In this document: piece after piece, positions 26,517-35,832 of the stretch | Numbering within the stretch: the stretch's first letter is position 1 | Layout: each line of letters opens with the position of its first letter | From: Streptomyces sp. DH41 | GTDB taxonomy: Bacteria > Actinomycetota > Actinomycetes > Streptomycetales > Streptomycetaceae | Assembly (NCBI RefSeq): GCF_029813785.1 | Contig: NZ_JARVKY010000011.1 | Location: 124,001-188,000 of the forward strand | Direction: 5' to 3' | Length of the DNA stretch: 64,000 bases | The notes under the pieces: generated by a model | Databases searched by the model: none | What the model was told of the DNA's origin: nothing | The model's input: only the letters and a program-made list of their open reading frames with translations | Position numbers and translations under genes: made by a program

Positions 26517-28670
26517 GTGTCCTCATATGTGCGATGTTCGGTGTGGCTGGCGTCGAGCAGCCCTGCCGGAGCCGGCGCGGATTCGGGCGGACCTCTGATG
26601 GACACCGCGATGGCCGCCGTGATGCGGGAGAGCGGGGCGTTCGGAGGGCTGTTGTATGTGCTGCCGCCGGGTGACAACGCCCTCTGGCAGGTCCTGGTGG
26701 CGGGGGTCCCCCAGGAGTTCGCCACTCCGTGGCGGCGCGTCGCGCTCACCGATCCGATGCCGGTGGCGGACGCCGTCCGCGAGCGGCGCCTGGTGTGGGT
26801 CGGCGGCCGGGAGGAGATGGCGCGCCGGTATCCGCGGCCGGCGCTGGTACTGCCGTACGACTTCGCGCTGGCGGCCACGCCGCTCGCTTCGGGCACCATC
26901 CTCCGGGGCGGGCTGGTGCTGCTGTGGCCCGGGGCCCATTCGGCGCGGCTGAGCCCCGAGGAACGCGATGTCGTCCAGAGGGGCTGCCGCCACCTGGGCG
27001 GGCTGCTTCAGCAGGCGGCGGAACGCGGCGACCCGCTGGTGCCCGCGGACCGGCCCCGGGCGGTGCCGCCGCCGGCCGTGCGCGCTCCCTCCCCCGGCGA
27101 GGCGGCCTCGCTGTCGGCCTTCGTCGACCGCCTGCCGGGCGGGTCCTGCTCGCTGGACATCGACGGACGCATCACCTTCCTCACCCCGGCCGCGGCAGAC
27201 CTGCTCGGTGCCGGCCGAGCCGACCTGGTGGGTGCCCTGCCGTGGGAGGCGCTGCCGTGGATGGACGTCCCCCACGTCGAGGACCGCTACCGGGCCGCGC
27301 TGGTCAGCCGCCGCCCCCAGGCCTTCACTGTCCTGCGTCCCCCGGAGACATGGCTGGCCTTCGAGCTGTACCCGGACGCCACCGGCCTGAGCGTCCGCAT
27401 CACCCGCGGCGGTCCGGCCGAGGACGCTCCCCCGTCGGGGTCCGTACCGACCGCCGGACCCAGTCGCGCCACCGTTCTGTACCACCTGATGCATCTGGCC
27501 TCCACCCTCACCGAGGCCGTGGGTGTCCAGGACGTGGTCGAGCAGACCGCCGAACAGCTGCTGCCCGCGCTGGGGGCGCAGGCCATGGTGCTGATGGCCG
27601 CGGAGGACGGACGCCTGAAGATCCTCGGCCACCGCGGCTACCGCGGCCACCGCTCCGAACTCATGGACAGCTTCGACGCCATCCCCCTGAGCTCGGACAT
27701 CCCCGGCGCCGACGTCCTGGCCACCGGGGTCCCGGGGTTCTTCGCGTCCTTCGCCGAGATGCGGCGCGCCTACCCGGCCACCGTGCACGAGGACGGGATG
27801 GCCGCGTGGGCCGTACTGCCGTTGATCGCGTCCGGCCGCCCCATCGGGTCCCTCCTGCTGTCCTACGAACGTCCCCATGCCTTCCCGCCCGGCGAACGAG
27901 CCGCTCTCACCTCACTGGCGGGCCTGGTCGGGCAGGCTCTGGACCGTGCCCGCCTCTACGACGCCAAACACCACCTCGCCCACCGCCTGCAGTCCGCCCT
28001 GCTGCCGCACACCCTTCCCCACGTGCCCGGTCTGAAGGTCGCCGCCCGCTATCTTCCGGCTGCCCGGGGCCTGGGCATCGGCGGCGACTTCTACGACCTG
28101 ATCCGCCTCGACGAGCACACGGCCAGCGCGACCATCGGCGATGTGCAGGGCCACAACGTGGACGCCGCGGCCCTCATGGGGCAGGTCCGCACCGCCGTCC
28201 ACGCCCACGCCACCGTCGGGGCGACCCCGGACGACGTCCTGGCCCGCACCAACCGCCTGCTCACCGACCTGGACCCTGGCCTGTTCACCAGCTGCCTCTA
28301 CGTCCACCTCGACCTCGCCACGCACCGCGCCTGCCTGGCCACCGCCGGCCACCCGCCGCCCCTGGTGCGCCATGCCGACGGACGCACCGAACTCCTGCGG
28401 GTACCACCCGGACTCCTGCTCGGCATCGAGCCCGACACCCTCTACCCGGCGCTGGAGTTCGCTCTGCCGCCCGGCAGCGTGCTCGCCCTCTACACCGACG
28501 GACTCGTCGAAGCCCCCGGAGTCGACCTCGACGACGCGATCGCGGCCCTCGCCGGGCTGCTCGAGCACGCCGACCCCAGCGACCTCGACGCCATGGCCGA
28601 CACCCTCATACGGCACGCGCCCACCCCGGGCGACGACATCGCCCTGCTCCTCATCAGTCCCGGTGCGTGA
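26517..28670 (+). CDS. SpoIIE/PP2C phosphatase with GAF and PAS sensor domains
   Basis: This is a soluble signalling phosphatase of about 717 residues. In order it has an N-terminal GAF-like region (about 30-170), a PAS domain (about 195-300, with CSLDIDGRITFLTPAAADLL), a GAF domain (about 325-475) and a PP2C/SpoIIE catalytic domain (about 490-715). Metal-binding motifs are visible: GIGGDFYDLI, TIGDVQGHNVDAAALM, TAGHPPPL, LYTDGLVEAP and GDDIALLL. Such proteins act on anti-sigma antagonists in partner-switching pathways. The GTG at 26517 is one of several starts; homology clearly covers GGPLMDTAMAAVMRESGA, so ATG 26598 is the latest possible. A CBS-BON gene follows. Confidence 0.93.
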   Translation: MSSYVRCSVWLASSSPAGAGADSGGPLMDTAMAAVMRESGAFGGLLYVLPPGDNALWQVLVAGVPQEFATPWRRVALTDPMPVADAVRERRLVWVGGREEMARRYPRPALVLPYDFALAATPLASGTILRGGLVLLWPGAHSARLSPEERDVVQRGCRHLGGLLQQAAERGDPLVPADRPRAVPPPAVRAPSPGEAASLSAFVDRLPGGSCSLDIDGRITFLTPAAADLLGAGRADLVGALPWEALPWMDVPHVEDRYRAALVSRRPQAFTVLRPPETWLAFELYPDATGLSVRITRGGPAEDAPPSGSVPTAGPSRATVLYHLMHLASTLTEAVGVQDVVEQTAEQLLPALGAQAMVLMAAEDGRLKILGHRGYRGHRSELMDSFDAIPLSSDIPGADVLATGVPGFFASFAEMRRAYPATVHEDGMAAWAVLPLIASGRPIGSLLLSYERPHAFPPGERAALTSLAGLVGQALDRARLYDAKHHLAHRLQSALLPHTLPHVPGLKVAARYLPAARGLGIGGDFYDLIRLDEHTASATIGDVQGHNVDAAALMGQVRTAVHAHATVGATPDDVLARTNRLLTDLDPGLFTSCLYVHLDLATHRACLATAGHPPPLVRHADGRTELLRVPPGLLLGIEPDTLYPALEFALPPGSVLALYTDGLVEAPGVDLDDAIAALAGLLEHADPSDLDAMADTLIRHAPTPGDDIALLLISPGA

Positions 28671-28762
28671 CGCCGGGCACTCCCCAGAGGGGCGGATCGT
28701 TTCACAGGCAACCAGGACGGACGCCGGTCGACGCGGGCCGGCAGCGGAGGAGAAGACCCCTG

Positions 28763-29446
28763 ATGAAGCACCAGAAGGTGTGCGATCTGATGAGCGACGC
28801 CGTGGTCCGCGTCCAGCGCGGCACACCGTTCAAGGAGATCGCCCACCTGCTGCAGGAGTACGACATCACAGCGGTGCCCGTCGTGGACGAGGAGGACCGT
28901 CCCGTGGGGGTGGTGTCCGAGGCGGACCTCCTGCAGAAGATGTGGGGCTCGGACCCCGACGGTTCGCCCGCGCACGAGGAGCGGTCCCGGCCCGGCGGCG
29001 GCAAGGCGCTCGCCACGGACGCGGCGGGGCTCATGACCTCACCCGCGGTCTGCGCCCGGGAGAGCTGGAGCGTCGTCGACGCCGCCCGGGTGATGGCCCG
29101 GCACGGCATCAAGCGGCTCCTGGTAGTCGACGAAGCGGGGCGGCTGGTCGGAGTCGTCAGCAGAAGCGACCTGCTGCGGGTCTTCCTGCGCACCGACCGG
29201 GCGATCCGAACCGAGATCATCGAAGAGGCTCTGGTCAACGCCCTCGGTCTGGCTCCCTCGTCGGTGCAGGTGGACGTGGAGCACGGGCATGTCGTCCTCA
29301 GTGGCCGGCTCCCCGGCCACGTGTCCGTCGCCGCGCTGGAGGAGCACTGCCGACGCGTCGACGGCGTCGTCGCGGTGGAGTTCAGACCGGTGGGAGAGGT
29401 AGGCGCCCAAAGCTCGGCGAGCGGACCGACGCCGCGGCTGGGGTAG
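28763..29446 (+). CDS. CBS-pair and BON domain protein
   Basis: This cytoplasmic protein has 227 residues. Two CBS motifs (about 8-65, with DITAVPVVDEEDRPVGVVSE, and about 88-145, with IKRLLVVDEAGRLVGVVSR) form a Bateman module that normally binds adenine nucleotides. A BON domain (about 150-220, with VDVEHGHVVLSGRLPG) follows. The combination is frequent in Streptomyces and linked to energy or stress sensing, without a defined role. GGAGGAG lies 9 nt before the ATG. It starts 92 bp after the PP2C phosphatase gene and may be co-transcribed with it. Confidence 0.93.
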   Translation: MKHQKVCDLMSDAVVRVQRGTPFKEIAHLLQEYDITAVPVVDEEDRPVGVVSEADLLQKMWGSDPDGSPAHEERSRPGGGKALATDAAGLMTSPAVCARESWSVVDAARVMARHGIKRLLVVDEAGRLVGVVSRSDLLRVFLRTDRAIRTEIIEEALVNALGLAPSSVQVDVEHGHVVLSGRLPGHVSVAALEEHCRRVDGVVAVEFRPVGEVGAQSSASGPTPRLG

Positions 29447-29531
29447 GACACGCCGGTGCCCGCCTTCGGGGCCGGGTGACGCCGGCTCCGGCCGGCCGAC
29501 GAGCTCCGGCACGCCGACGGACTCCGGTCTC

Positions 29532-30461
29532 TCACGGCTGCCGGGCGTCGTCACGCGGCCCGGCCAGGGCCGGGATCTCCGGATGGGCGCGCAGTGCGGC
29601 GATGACCGCGTTCACCGCCGCGCGCCGCGTGGTGCCGTGCCGCACCACGACGGCGACGTTGCGGTGCACCGGGGGGCTGAGCTCCCGGGTGACGACGGCG
29701 TGGTCCGCGGTGACGGCCAGGGCGGGCAGCAGGGCGATCGAGCCGGTCGACTCGACGTGCCGCAGCAGCATCAGATAGTTGCTGAACCGGCACGCCACCC
29801 GGGGTTCGAATCCCGACTCCCGGCACAGCCGCACTGTCAGGTCCGCCATGTACGACTGCGGTCGGTCACACGCCCAGGTCTCTTCCTTGCACGCCGCGAG
29901 GCTCACCGCCGTACGGGAGGCGAGCGGGTGGCCGCGCGGCAGCACCAGCACGACCGGGTCGGCCCCGAGGGACATGACCTCGATGTCCGCGCCCCAGGAG
30001 AGACCGGCGTAGTCGGTCGTGGTGACGATGACGTCCGCCTCCCCCGAGCGCAGGGCGGGTCCGCTCTCGTGCGGCTCCATCTCGATCAGTTCGAGGCGCA
30101 GGTGCGGATGGGTGGTGGCCAGGCGCGTCGCCGCCGGGACCGCGAGGGTGTAGATCGCGCTCTGGAACACCCCCAGCCGGACGGTGCCGATGGGTTCCTC
30201 GTTCAGGGCCCGCAGTTCGGCCTCCGCCTCGGCCATGCGGTCCAGGATCTCCCGGCCCCGGCGGGCCAGCAGAAGACCGGCCGGGGTCAGCCGTACCCGC
30301 CGCCCGGTCCGCTCGAGCAGCCGGCACCGGGTCTCGGTCTCGAGCACCGCCAGTTGCTGGGACACCGTGGACGCGCTCAGACGCAGTGTGTCGGCGACCG
30401 CGCGCACGGTGCCGAGCGTGTCCAGCAGGCTGAGCAGTTGCAGCCGTCCCGAGTTGAGCAT
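29532..30461 (-). CDS. dgdR: LysR-family regulator, DgdR-like
   Basis: This regulator has 309 residues. The N-terminal winged helix-turn-helix spans 1-60 (TVRAVADTLRLSASTVSQQL), and the rest is a periplasmic-binding-type effector domain (about 90-300). It is transcribed away from the 2,2-dialkylglycine decarboxylase gene with 84 bp between the starts. That arrangement is the same as dgdR-dgdA in Burkholderia cepacia, where the LysR protein controls the decarboxylase. A perfect 19-bp LysR-type palindrome lies in the gap at 30470-30488. I infer control of dgdA and of its own gene; the inducer could be 2-methylalanine or a related dialkylglycine. Confidence 0.9.
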   Translation of the reverse strand: MLNSGRLQLLSLLDTLGTVRAVADTLRLSASTVSQQLAVLETETRCRLLERTGRRVRLTPAGLLLARRGREILDRMAEAEAELRALNEEPIGTVRLGVFQSAIYTLAVPAATRLATTHPHLRLELIEMEPHESGPALRSGEADVIVTTTDYAGLSWGADIEVMSLGADPVVLVLPRGHPLASRTAVSLAACKEETWACDRPQSYMADLTVRLCRESGFEPRVACRFSNYLMLLRHVESTGSIALLPALAVTADHAVVTRELSPPVHRNVAVVVRHGTTRRAAVNAVIAALRAHPEIPALAGPRDDARQP

Positions 30462-30469
30462 CCCGCGAT

Positions 30470-30488
30470 TGTACGGTTCTGCCGTACA
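30470..30488. promoter_or_regulatory. LysR-type operator between dgdR and dgdA
   Basis: TGTACGG-TTCTG-CCGTACA is a perfect inverted repeat with 7-bp arms and a 5-bp spacer, centred between the divergent starts. It contains a T-N11-A box as expected for a LysR regulator. It lies 9 bp from the dgdR start, consistent with autoregulation. Confidence 0.8.
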
Positions 30489-30545
30489 GCTATGTCGAAC
30501 TTGTGCGATGGACACGCGCAGTGGTGCTCTCCTACGGTCGGTCGC

Positions 30546-31862
30546 ATGCCTTCCGACGAGACATCCCGCGCCGACCCCGAGCGCCACCTCATCCGCTACT
30601 CCGGCCACGCCGACTTCTCGCCGGAGGTCGTCGTACGCGCCGCGGGCACGTCGGTGTTCACCGAGAGCGGTCGTGAGCTGCTCGACTTCACCTCCGGTCA
30701 GATGAGTGCGATCCTCGGGCACTCCCATCCGGCGATCGTCTCGACGGTGCGCGAGCAGGTCGCGCACCTCGATCACCTGCACAGCGGCATGCTGAGCCGT
30801 CCGGTCGTGGAGCTGACGCGCCGGCTCGCCGGTACCCTGCCCGATCCGCTGGAGAAGGCGCTGCTCCTGACCACCGGGGCGGAGGCGAACGAGGCCGCCG
30901 TGCGGATGGCGAAGCTCGTCACCGGCCGCCACGAGATCGTCTCCTTCGCCCGGTCGTGGCACGGCATGACGCAGGCCGCCGCGAACGCCACCTACAGCGC
31001 CGGCCGCAAGGGCTACGGGCCCGCCGCACCGGGCAACTTCGCGCTGCCGGTGCCGGACCGCTACCGTCCCGGTGTCGTCGACGCCGACGGCTCACTGGAC
31101 TGGCGTCGCCAGCTCGACCTCGGCTTCGAGATGATCGACGCCCAGTCGGTCGGCAGTCTGGCCGCGTGTCTGGTCGAGCCGATCCTGAGCTCGGGCGGCG
31201 TCGTCGAGCTTCCGCCGGGCTATCTCGCCGCCCTGGCGCTCAAGTGCCGAGAACGCGGCATGCTGCTGATCATCGACGAGGCCCAGACCGGCCTGTGCCG
31301 CACCGGCGACTGGTACGCCTTCCAGCACGAGGGCGTCGTCCCGGACATCCTCACGCTGTCCAAGACGCTCGGTGCGGGCCTGCCGCTGGCCGCGGTGCTG
31401 ACCAGCCCGGAGATCGAGCAGCAGGCCCACGACCGGGGGTTCCTGTTCTTCACCACCCACGTCAACGACCCGTTGCCGGCCGCCGTGGGCAACACGGTCC
31501 TCGACGTCCTGGTGCGGGACCGGCTCGACGAGCGTGCGCGCCGGCTCGGCGCGGCACTGCGCGGTCACCTGGACAAGCTCGCCGCCCGCCACGACGTCGT
31601 CGGTGACGTCCGCGGCCGGGGGCTGCTCCTGGGAGTGGAACTGGTCGGGGACCAGGTCCTGGGCGCCGGTGGCGCGGACCGGCTCGGTGCGGACGTCACC
31701 CGGCGCTGCTTCGAGCTCGGACTGCACATGAACATCGTCCAGCTGCCCGGGATGGGGGGCATCTTCCGTATCGCGCCCCCGCTGACCGCGAGCGACGACG
31801 AGATCGCCCGGGGCGCCGCCATCCTCGACGAGGCGCTGACCGACGCCGCCCGGGACCTCTGA
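30546..31862 (+). CDS. dgdA: 2,2-dialkylglycine decarboxylase
   Basis: This class III PLP aminotransferase-fold enzyme has 438 residues. It decarboxylates 2,2-dialkylglycines (for example 2-aminoisobutyrate) and transfers the amino group to pyruvate, giving a ketone, CO2 and alanine. Recognition rests on long stretches typical of the Burkholderia enzyme: LDFTSGQMSAILGHSHP, TTGAEANEAAVRMAKLVTG, YSAGRKGYGPAA and FRIAPPLTASDDEI. The PLP Lys is in DILTLSKTLGAGLPLA (about 268-283). It pairs with a divergent DgdR-like gene. Peptaibol-type fungal peptides rich in aminoisobutyrate are a plausible natural source of substrate. Confidence 0.94.
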   Translation: MPSDETSRADPERHLIRYSGHADFSPEVVVRAAGTSVFTESGRELLDFTSGQMSAILGHSHPAIVSTVREQVAHLDHLHSGMLSRPVVELTRRLAGTLPDPLEKALLLTTGAEANEAAVRMAKLVTGRHEIVSFARSWHGMTQAAANATYSAGRKGYGPAAPGNFALPVPDRYRPGVVDADGSLDWRRQLDLGFEMIDAQSVGSLAACLVEPILSSGGVVELPPGYLAALALKCRERGMLLIIDEAQTGLCRTGDWYAFQHEGVVPDILTLSKTLGAGLPLAAVLTSPEIEQQAHDRGFLFFTTHVNDPLPAAVGNTVLDVLVRDRLDERARRLGAALRGHLDKLAARHDVVGDVRGRGLLLGVELVGDQVLGAGGADRLGADVTRRCFELGLHMNIVQLPGMGGIFRIAPPLTASDDEIARGAAILDEALTDAARDL

Positions 31863-31877
31863 GGATCTCGCCTCCTG

Positions 31878-33263
31878 TCAGTCCGCCGCGTCGGCCGGGT
31901 CGTCCGCCCACCGGCGGAGGGTGGCCGTGGCCTCGGCGCGGGCGGCGGGCGGGAGGTCCTCCAGGCCCGCGCTGTGACTGGCGCCGGGCGCCCAGTGGAC
32001 GCGGGAGTCGCGGGTGCCGGGGCCGATACGGAAGTGCTCGGCGACGGCCGGGTCCTGGTCCCCGTTGACGAAGAGGAGGCGGCTGCCGTGTCTGCGGACC
32101 CAGCGGTCGACGTCGGGCATCGCACGGCGGTCGAAGCGCATCGGGATGTCGCGGGGCACGAAGTTGCGGGGCTCGACGGCGTCCGGATAGCGCAGGAGGC
32201 CGGCCAGATGGGCGGTCTGGACGTCGTAGTACCCGAGCTGGGTGCCGAGTTGGTAGAAGTACGGGACGTGTTGCTCCACGACCGGGTCGGTGTAGGCGGA
32301 GAGCAACGCGGTGGCGTCCAGCCAGCGGTAGAGCTCCTCGCTCGTCGCGTCCGGCGCGGGAACACCGGGGCAGGCGGACGCCCCCCGGCCCTGCCAGAAC
32401 ATCAGCGGGGCGCGCAGCACGGCCGTTTCCAAGGCCTTGTCGGCGCTGCCGACGATGCGGAAGGTCCGGCCGGTGGACGCCGCCCATGCCTCGTAGAGGG
32501 TGACCAGCTCCTCCCGGCGCAGAAGAGCCTGTCGCTGCGCCGTCTTGAGGGCGTCGCGGCAGGAGGCGGTGCCGACGGTGTCGAGGAACCGCAGGTAGGA
32601 GGAGTCGTCGCGGTCGTCCACGTTGTTCGGCGCGGAGTACGCGATGGTGCCGTCCACGTCGTCCGGATGGAAGCGGCGGTGGTAGACGGATGCCATGCCG
32701 CCCTTGCTGCCACCCGTCGAGATCCAGGTGCCGCGGTAGAGCCCGCGGAACAGCCGCACCACACGGTGATGGTCCTCGGCGGCCTGGCGGACGGTCAGGT
32801 GGGACCAGTCGACGGTCGCCGGGCGCGAGGTGCCGAAGAAGCGGTGCTCGACGCCTATCTGGTTGCCGTCGAGCAGCACGGTCGGCTCGGCCCGCCGCGG
32901 TGACAGCGGCACCTCGTAGCCCGTGGTGAACAGCACCGTGGGGCGGTCCGTCGACTTGTGGAGCAGGGTCAGACGCTGCTCGAAGGTGCCGGCCGACGGA
33001 TCGGTGTGGTCGACGGGCTGGCGCAGGCCGAGAACGAAGAACCGGTACCCCGCCTCGGCCCCCGGCCGCTCCTCGACGACCCTGAGCCCCGGCAGGGCCC
33101 GCAGCGCGTCGAGCACGTCGCCCTGCCACTGCCCTCCGCCGTCGCCGGCCACCGTCACGGCTGCCGCCCGGGCGGTCGTCGTCCCCGGCGCCACGGGCAC
33201 GAGCGCGAGGGACAGCACCCCCATGGCCGTCGCCTTCAGCAGGCGCCTTCTCCAGACACGCAT
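31878..33263 (-). CDS. secreted S28-family tripeptidyl aminopeptidase-like protein
   Basis: This exported serine peptidase has 461 residues. The N-terminus (MRVWRRRLLKATAMG, then a hydrophobic core to about residue 35) is a Tat-compatible signal peptide with RR-x-LLK. The nucleophile Ser is in STGGSKGGMAS (about 165-175), preceded by the typical VEHRFFGTSRP. The remaining catalytic pair fits GDQDP (Asp) and GASHSAGL (His) near the C-terminus. This S28 branch is the streptomycete PS-10/tripeptidyl aminopeptidase type, which removes short N-terminal peptides from extracellular proteins. Convergent dgdA ends 15 bp away. Confidence 0.9.
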   Translation of the reverse strand: MRVWRRRLLKATAMGVLSLALVPVAPGTTTARAAAVTVAGDGGGQWQGDVLDALRALPGLRVVEERPGAEAGYRFFVLGLRQPVDHTDPSAGTFEQRLTLLHKSTDRPTVLFTTGYEVPLSPRRAEPTVLLDGNQIGVEHRFFGTSRPATVDWSHLTVRQAAEDHHRVVRLFRGLYRGTWISTGGSKGGMASVYHRRFHPDDVDGTIAYSAPNNVDDRDDSSYLRFLDTVGTASCRDALKTAQRQALLRREELVTLYEAWAASTGRTFRIVGSADKALETAVLRAPLMFWQGRGASACPGVPAPDATSEELYRWLDATALLSAYTDPVVEQHVPYFYQLGTQLGYYDVQTAHLAGLLRYPDAVEPRNFVPRDIPMRFDRRAMPDVDRWVRRHGSRLLFVNGDQDPAVAEHFRIGPGTRDSRVHWAPGASHSAGLEDLPPAARAEATATLRRWADDPADAAD

Positions 33264-33454
33264 CCTGATCTCCCTCCCCGCCCCGGCCGCGGTGGGCGGT
33301 GCCCACCGCGGCCGGGGTCCGTCCGTCTGTTGCCGACCGCTCCAGTACAGCCGCCGGAGAGTCCCGGGGGATCCCCCGCGGGCGGGGCGCGTCTCCCCCG
33401 TACGAGGGAGACGTCCGAGGCGTCGCGGTCGGCTTCCGTCCGCGACCGCTCGGC

Positions 33455-33538
33455 CGTCCTTCCTGTCGTCCTGCCAGCCTGCCGCTCTGCGTCCTGCCGT
33501 CCTGACGTCCTGCCGTCCTGCCGTCCTGCCGTCCTGCC
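33455..33538. repeat. 8-bp tandem repeat GTCCTGCC
   Basis: Six uninterrupted 8-bp units, five GTCCTGCC and one GTCCTGAC, fill 33491-33538, with degenerate copies back to about 33455. The array lies upstream of the S28 peptidase gene. Eight is not a multiple of three, so it need not be coding; a minus-strand frame through it gives low-complexity QDGRTAGR repeats and is not a credible gene. Copy number is likely to vary between strains. Confidence 0.85.
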
Positions 33539-33558
33539 GTCGAGCACACCGGCACGCG

Positions 33559-33601
33559 AAGGCCCCGGTGGCCTGGAAGGGTTCCAGGTCACCGGGGCCT
33601 T
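33559..33601 (-). terminator. strong hairpin terminator of the MMPL gene
   Basis: A 20-bp stem with one G-T pair (left arm 33559-33578, right arm 33582-33601) closes a 3-nt GGG loop. It begins 12 bp after the MMPL stop codon on the minus strand. There is no U-tract. It also insulates the S28 gene from upstream transcription. Confidence 0.85.
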
Positions 33602-33612
33602 ACGCGTGGATG

Positions 33613-35832
33613 TCAGACTCCGGCCGTCTCCGGCTCGCGGGCAGGCTCCGGGGGCGCGGCGGTGTCACCGAGCTCCTTGTGGAGCTTCTCGCCCTCCACG
33701 TCGACGTTCGGCAGCAGTCGGTCCAGCCACTTGGGGAGCCACCAGGCCTTGGTGCCGAGCAGGGCCAGCACGGCGGGCACGATGGCCATGCGGACCACGA
33801 AGGCGTCGAAGAGGACCGCGATCGCGAGGCCGAAGCCCATCATCTTGATCATGTTGTCGTCCTCCATGATGAAGCCGGAGAAGACGCTGATCATGATGAC
33901 CGCGGCCGCCGCGACGACCCGGCCTCCGTGGGTGAAGCCCGTGGTCACGGATTCGGCGGCGGACGAACCGTGGACGTACGCCTCACGCATGCGTGTCACC
34001 AGGAAGACCTCGTAGTCCATGGCCAGGCCGAAGACCACGCCGATCATGAAGATGGGCATCATCGACATGATCGGGCCCGGCTGGTCCACCCCGAAGAGGT
34101 CCGCGAGCCAGCCCCACTGGAACACCGCGACCACCGCGCCGAGCGCCGCGGCCACCGAGAGCAGGAAGCCGAGGGCCGCCTTGAGCGGGACGAGGATCGA
34201 GCGGAAGACCAGCATCAGGAGCAGGAAGGCCAGGCCGACGACCAGGGCCAGGTACGGGATGAGCGCGTCGTCCAGGGTCTGCGAGAAGTCGATCGTCATC
34301 GCGGTCGCGCCGGTGACCAGCATGGTCGCGCCCGTCTCGTCCTTGATGCCGCCGGACAGCCCGCGGATGTCCTTCACCAGCGACTCGGTGGCCGCCTCGC
34401 TCGGCCCCGTCTTCGGCACGACCGTGAGGACGGCGGTGTCGCCCGCCTCGTTGAAGTTCGCCGGGGTGACGGCCGCGGCCTCGCCAAGGCCCGTGATCTC
34501 CTTGCCGACGGTGTCGGCGGCGGCCTTCGCGTCGTCCGCGTCCCGGGTGTCGATGGTGACCATCAGCGGGCCGTTGAACCCGGCGCCGAAGGACTCGGAC
34601 AGCATGTCGTAGGCCTTGCGCTGGGTGGTCTCGGGCGCGGAGCTGCCCTCGTCGGGCAGGCCCAGCTCCATGCTCGCGGCCGGCACGGCGATGGCGCCGA
34701 GGCCGAGCACCGCGGTCAGCAGCACGGTCACCGGTCGCCGCAGTACGAACCGGGCCCAGCGGGTGCCGAGCTTCGGCTTGGCGGACTCGTCGCGCTGTCC
34801 GGCGGGCGCCTTGCGGTCCTTGCGGCTGAGCGCCTTCTTGCCGGCGAAGCCGAGCAGCGCCGGGGTGAGGGTGAGCGCGATCAGCACGGCGATGCCGACC
34901 GTGGCCGCGGCGGCCAGGCCCATCTTGGTGAGGATCGGGATGTTGACCACCGCGAGGCCCCCCAGGGCCACGATGACGGTGAGTCCCGCGAAGACGACCG
35001 CGGAGCCCGCGGTGCCGACCGCGCGTCCCGCGGCGTCCTCGGGGGTGCGGCCCTCGGCGATCTCCGCGCGGTAGCGGGAGACGATGAACAGGGCGTAGTC
35101 GATGGCGACCGCGAGGCCGATCATCATGGCGAGGGTGGAGGTGGTGGCGGAGAGTTCGAGCGTGCTGCCGAGCGCCCCGATGCCGGAGATGCCGATGCCG
35201 ACACCGATGATCGCCGAGAGCAGGGGCATGCCCGCCGCGACGAGCGAGCCGAAGGTCAGCAGGAGCACGATCGCGGCGACGCCGATGCCGATCAGCTCGG
35301 CGGTGCCGCCCATCTCCTGCTCGGCCATGACCGCGTCGCCGCCGGTCTCGACGATGAAGCCGTCGCCGCGCGCGTCGTCGGTGGCGGCGGTGAGCGCGTC
35401 CCGGGCCTGGTCGGTCAGCTCCATGGCGTTGACCTTGTACGTCACGGAGGCGTACGCGGTCGTGCCGTCCTCGCTGACGGCGTCCGCCTCGAACGGGTCG
35501 GCCACCGAGGCGACCTGCGGTCCGTTGCCGAGGGCCGTCACCAGTTCCTCGACCTGGTCCTTGCCGGCCGGGTCGGAGATCTTCCCGCCGTCGGGGGCGC
35601 GGATGACGACGCGCGCGGTGGCGCCCTCGGCGCTGGCGGCCGGGAAGCGCTCGTCGAGGAGGTCGAACGCCTTCTGGGACTCGGTGCCGGGCATGGAGAA
35701 GGAGTCTTCGGGCGGGGCGGGCGCCGTGGACGCGGCGACGCCGGCGCCCACGAGTATGGCCACCCAGAGCAGGGCGACGAGGCCGCGGCGCCGGAACGCG
35801 CGTCGGCCGAGCCGGTAGAGGAACGTAGCCAC
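33613..35832 (-). CDS. MMPL-family RND transporter
   Basis: This integral membrane transporter of the MmpL/RND superfamily has 739 residues and two repeated halves. Each half has one N-terminal helix, an extracytoplasmic porter-like domain (about 40-165 and 385-525) and five to six helices. The family motif IGLAVAIDYALFIVSRYRAE (about 238-257) and its counterpart FGLAMDYEVFLVTRMREA (about 588-605) carry the Asp-Tyr pair used in proton relay. Members export lipids, siderophores or drugs. The GTG at 35832 has a weak GAAGG site; -10-like CATAAT is about 20 nt upstream. No regulator or biosynthetic partner adjoins it. Confidence 0.94.
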   Translation of the reverse strand: MATFLYRLGRRAFRRRGLVALLWVAILVGAGVAASTAPAPPEDSFSMPGTESQKAFDLLDERFPAASAEGATARVVIRAPDGGKISDPAGKDQVEELVTALGNGPQVASVADPFEADAVSEDGTTAYASVTYKVNAMELTDQARDALTAATDDARGDGFIVETGGDAVMAEQEMGGTAELIGIGVAAIVLLLTFGSLVAAGMPLLSAIIGVGIGISGIGALGSTLELSATTSTLAMMIGLAVAIDYALFIVSRYRAEIAEGRTPEDAAGRAVGTAGSAVVFAGLTVIVALGGLAVVNIPILTKMGLAAAATVGIAVLIALTLTPALLGFAGKKALSRKDRKAPAGQRDESAKPKLGTRWARFVLRRPVTVLLTAVLGLGAIAVPAASMELGLPDEGSSAPETTQRKAYDMLSESFGAGFNGPLMVTIDTRDADDAKAAADTVGKEITGLGEAAAVTPANFNEAGDTAVLTVVPKTGPSEAATESLVKDIRGLSGGIKDETGATMLVTGATAMTIDFSQTLDDALIPYLALVVGLAFLLLMLVFRSILVPLKAALGFLLSVAAALGAVVAVFQWGWLADLFGVDQPGPIMSMMPIFMIGVVFGLAMDYEVFLVTRMREAYVHGSSAAESVTTGFTHGGRVVAAAAVIMISVFSGFIMEDDNMIKMMGFGLAIAVLFDAFVVRMAIVPAVLALLGTKAWWLPKWLDRLLPNVDVEGEKLHKELGDTAAPPEPAREPETAGV

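Noticed and set aside
29761..29830. GGGGTTCGAATCCCG looks like the T-arm of a tRNA
   Set aside because: It lies inside the well-supported dgdR coding sequence, and no acceptor stem, D-arm or anticodon arm can be drawn around it.
33491..33538. CRISPR-like array
   Set aside because: The units are 8 bp head to tail with no unique spacers and no cas genes nearby; it is a simple tandem repeat.
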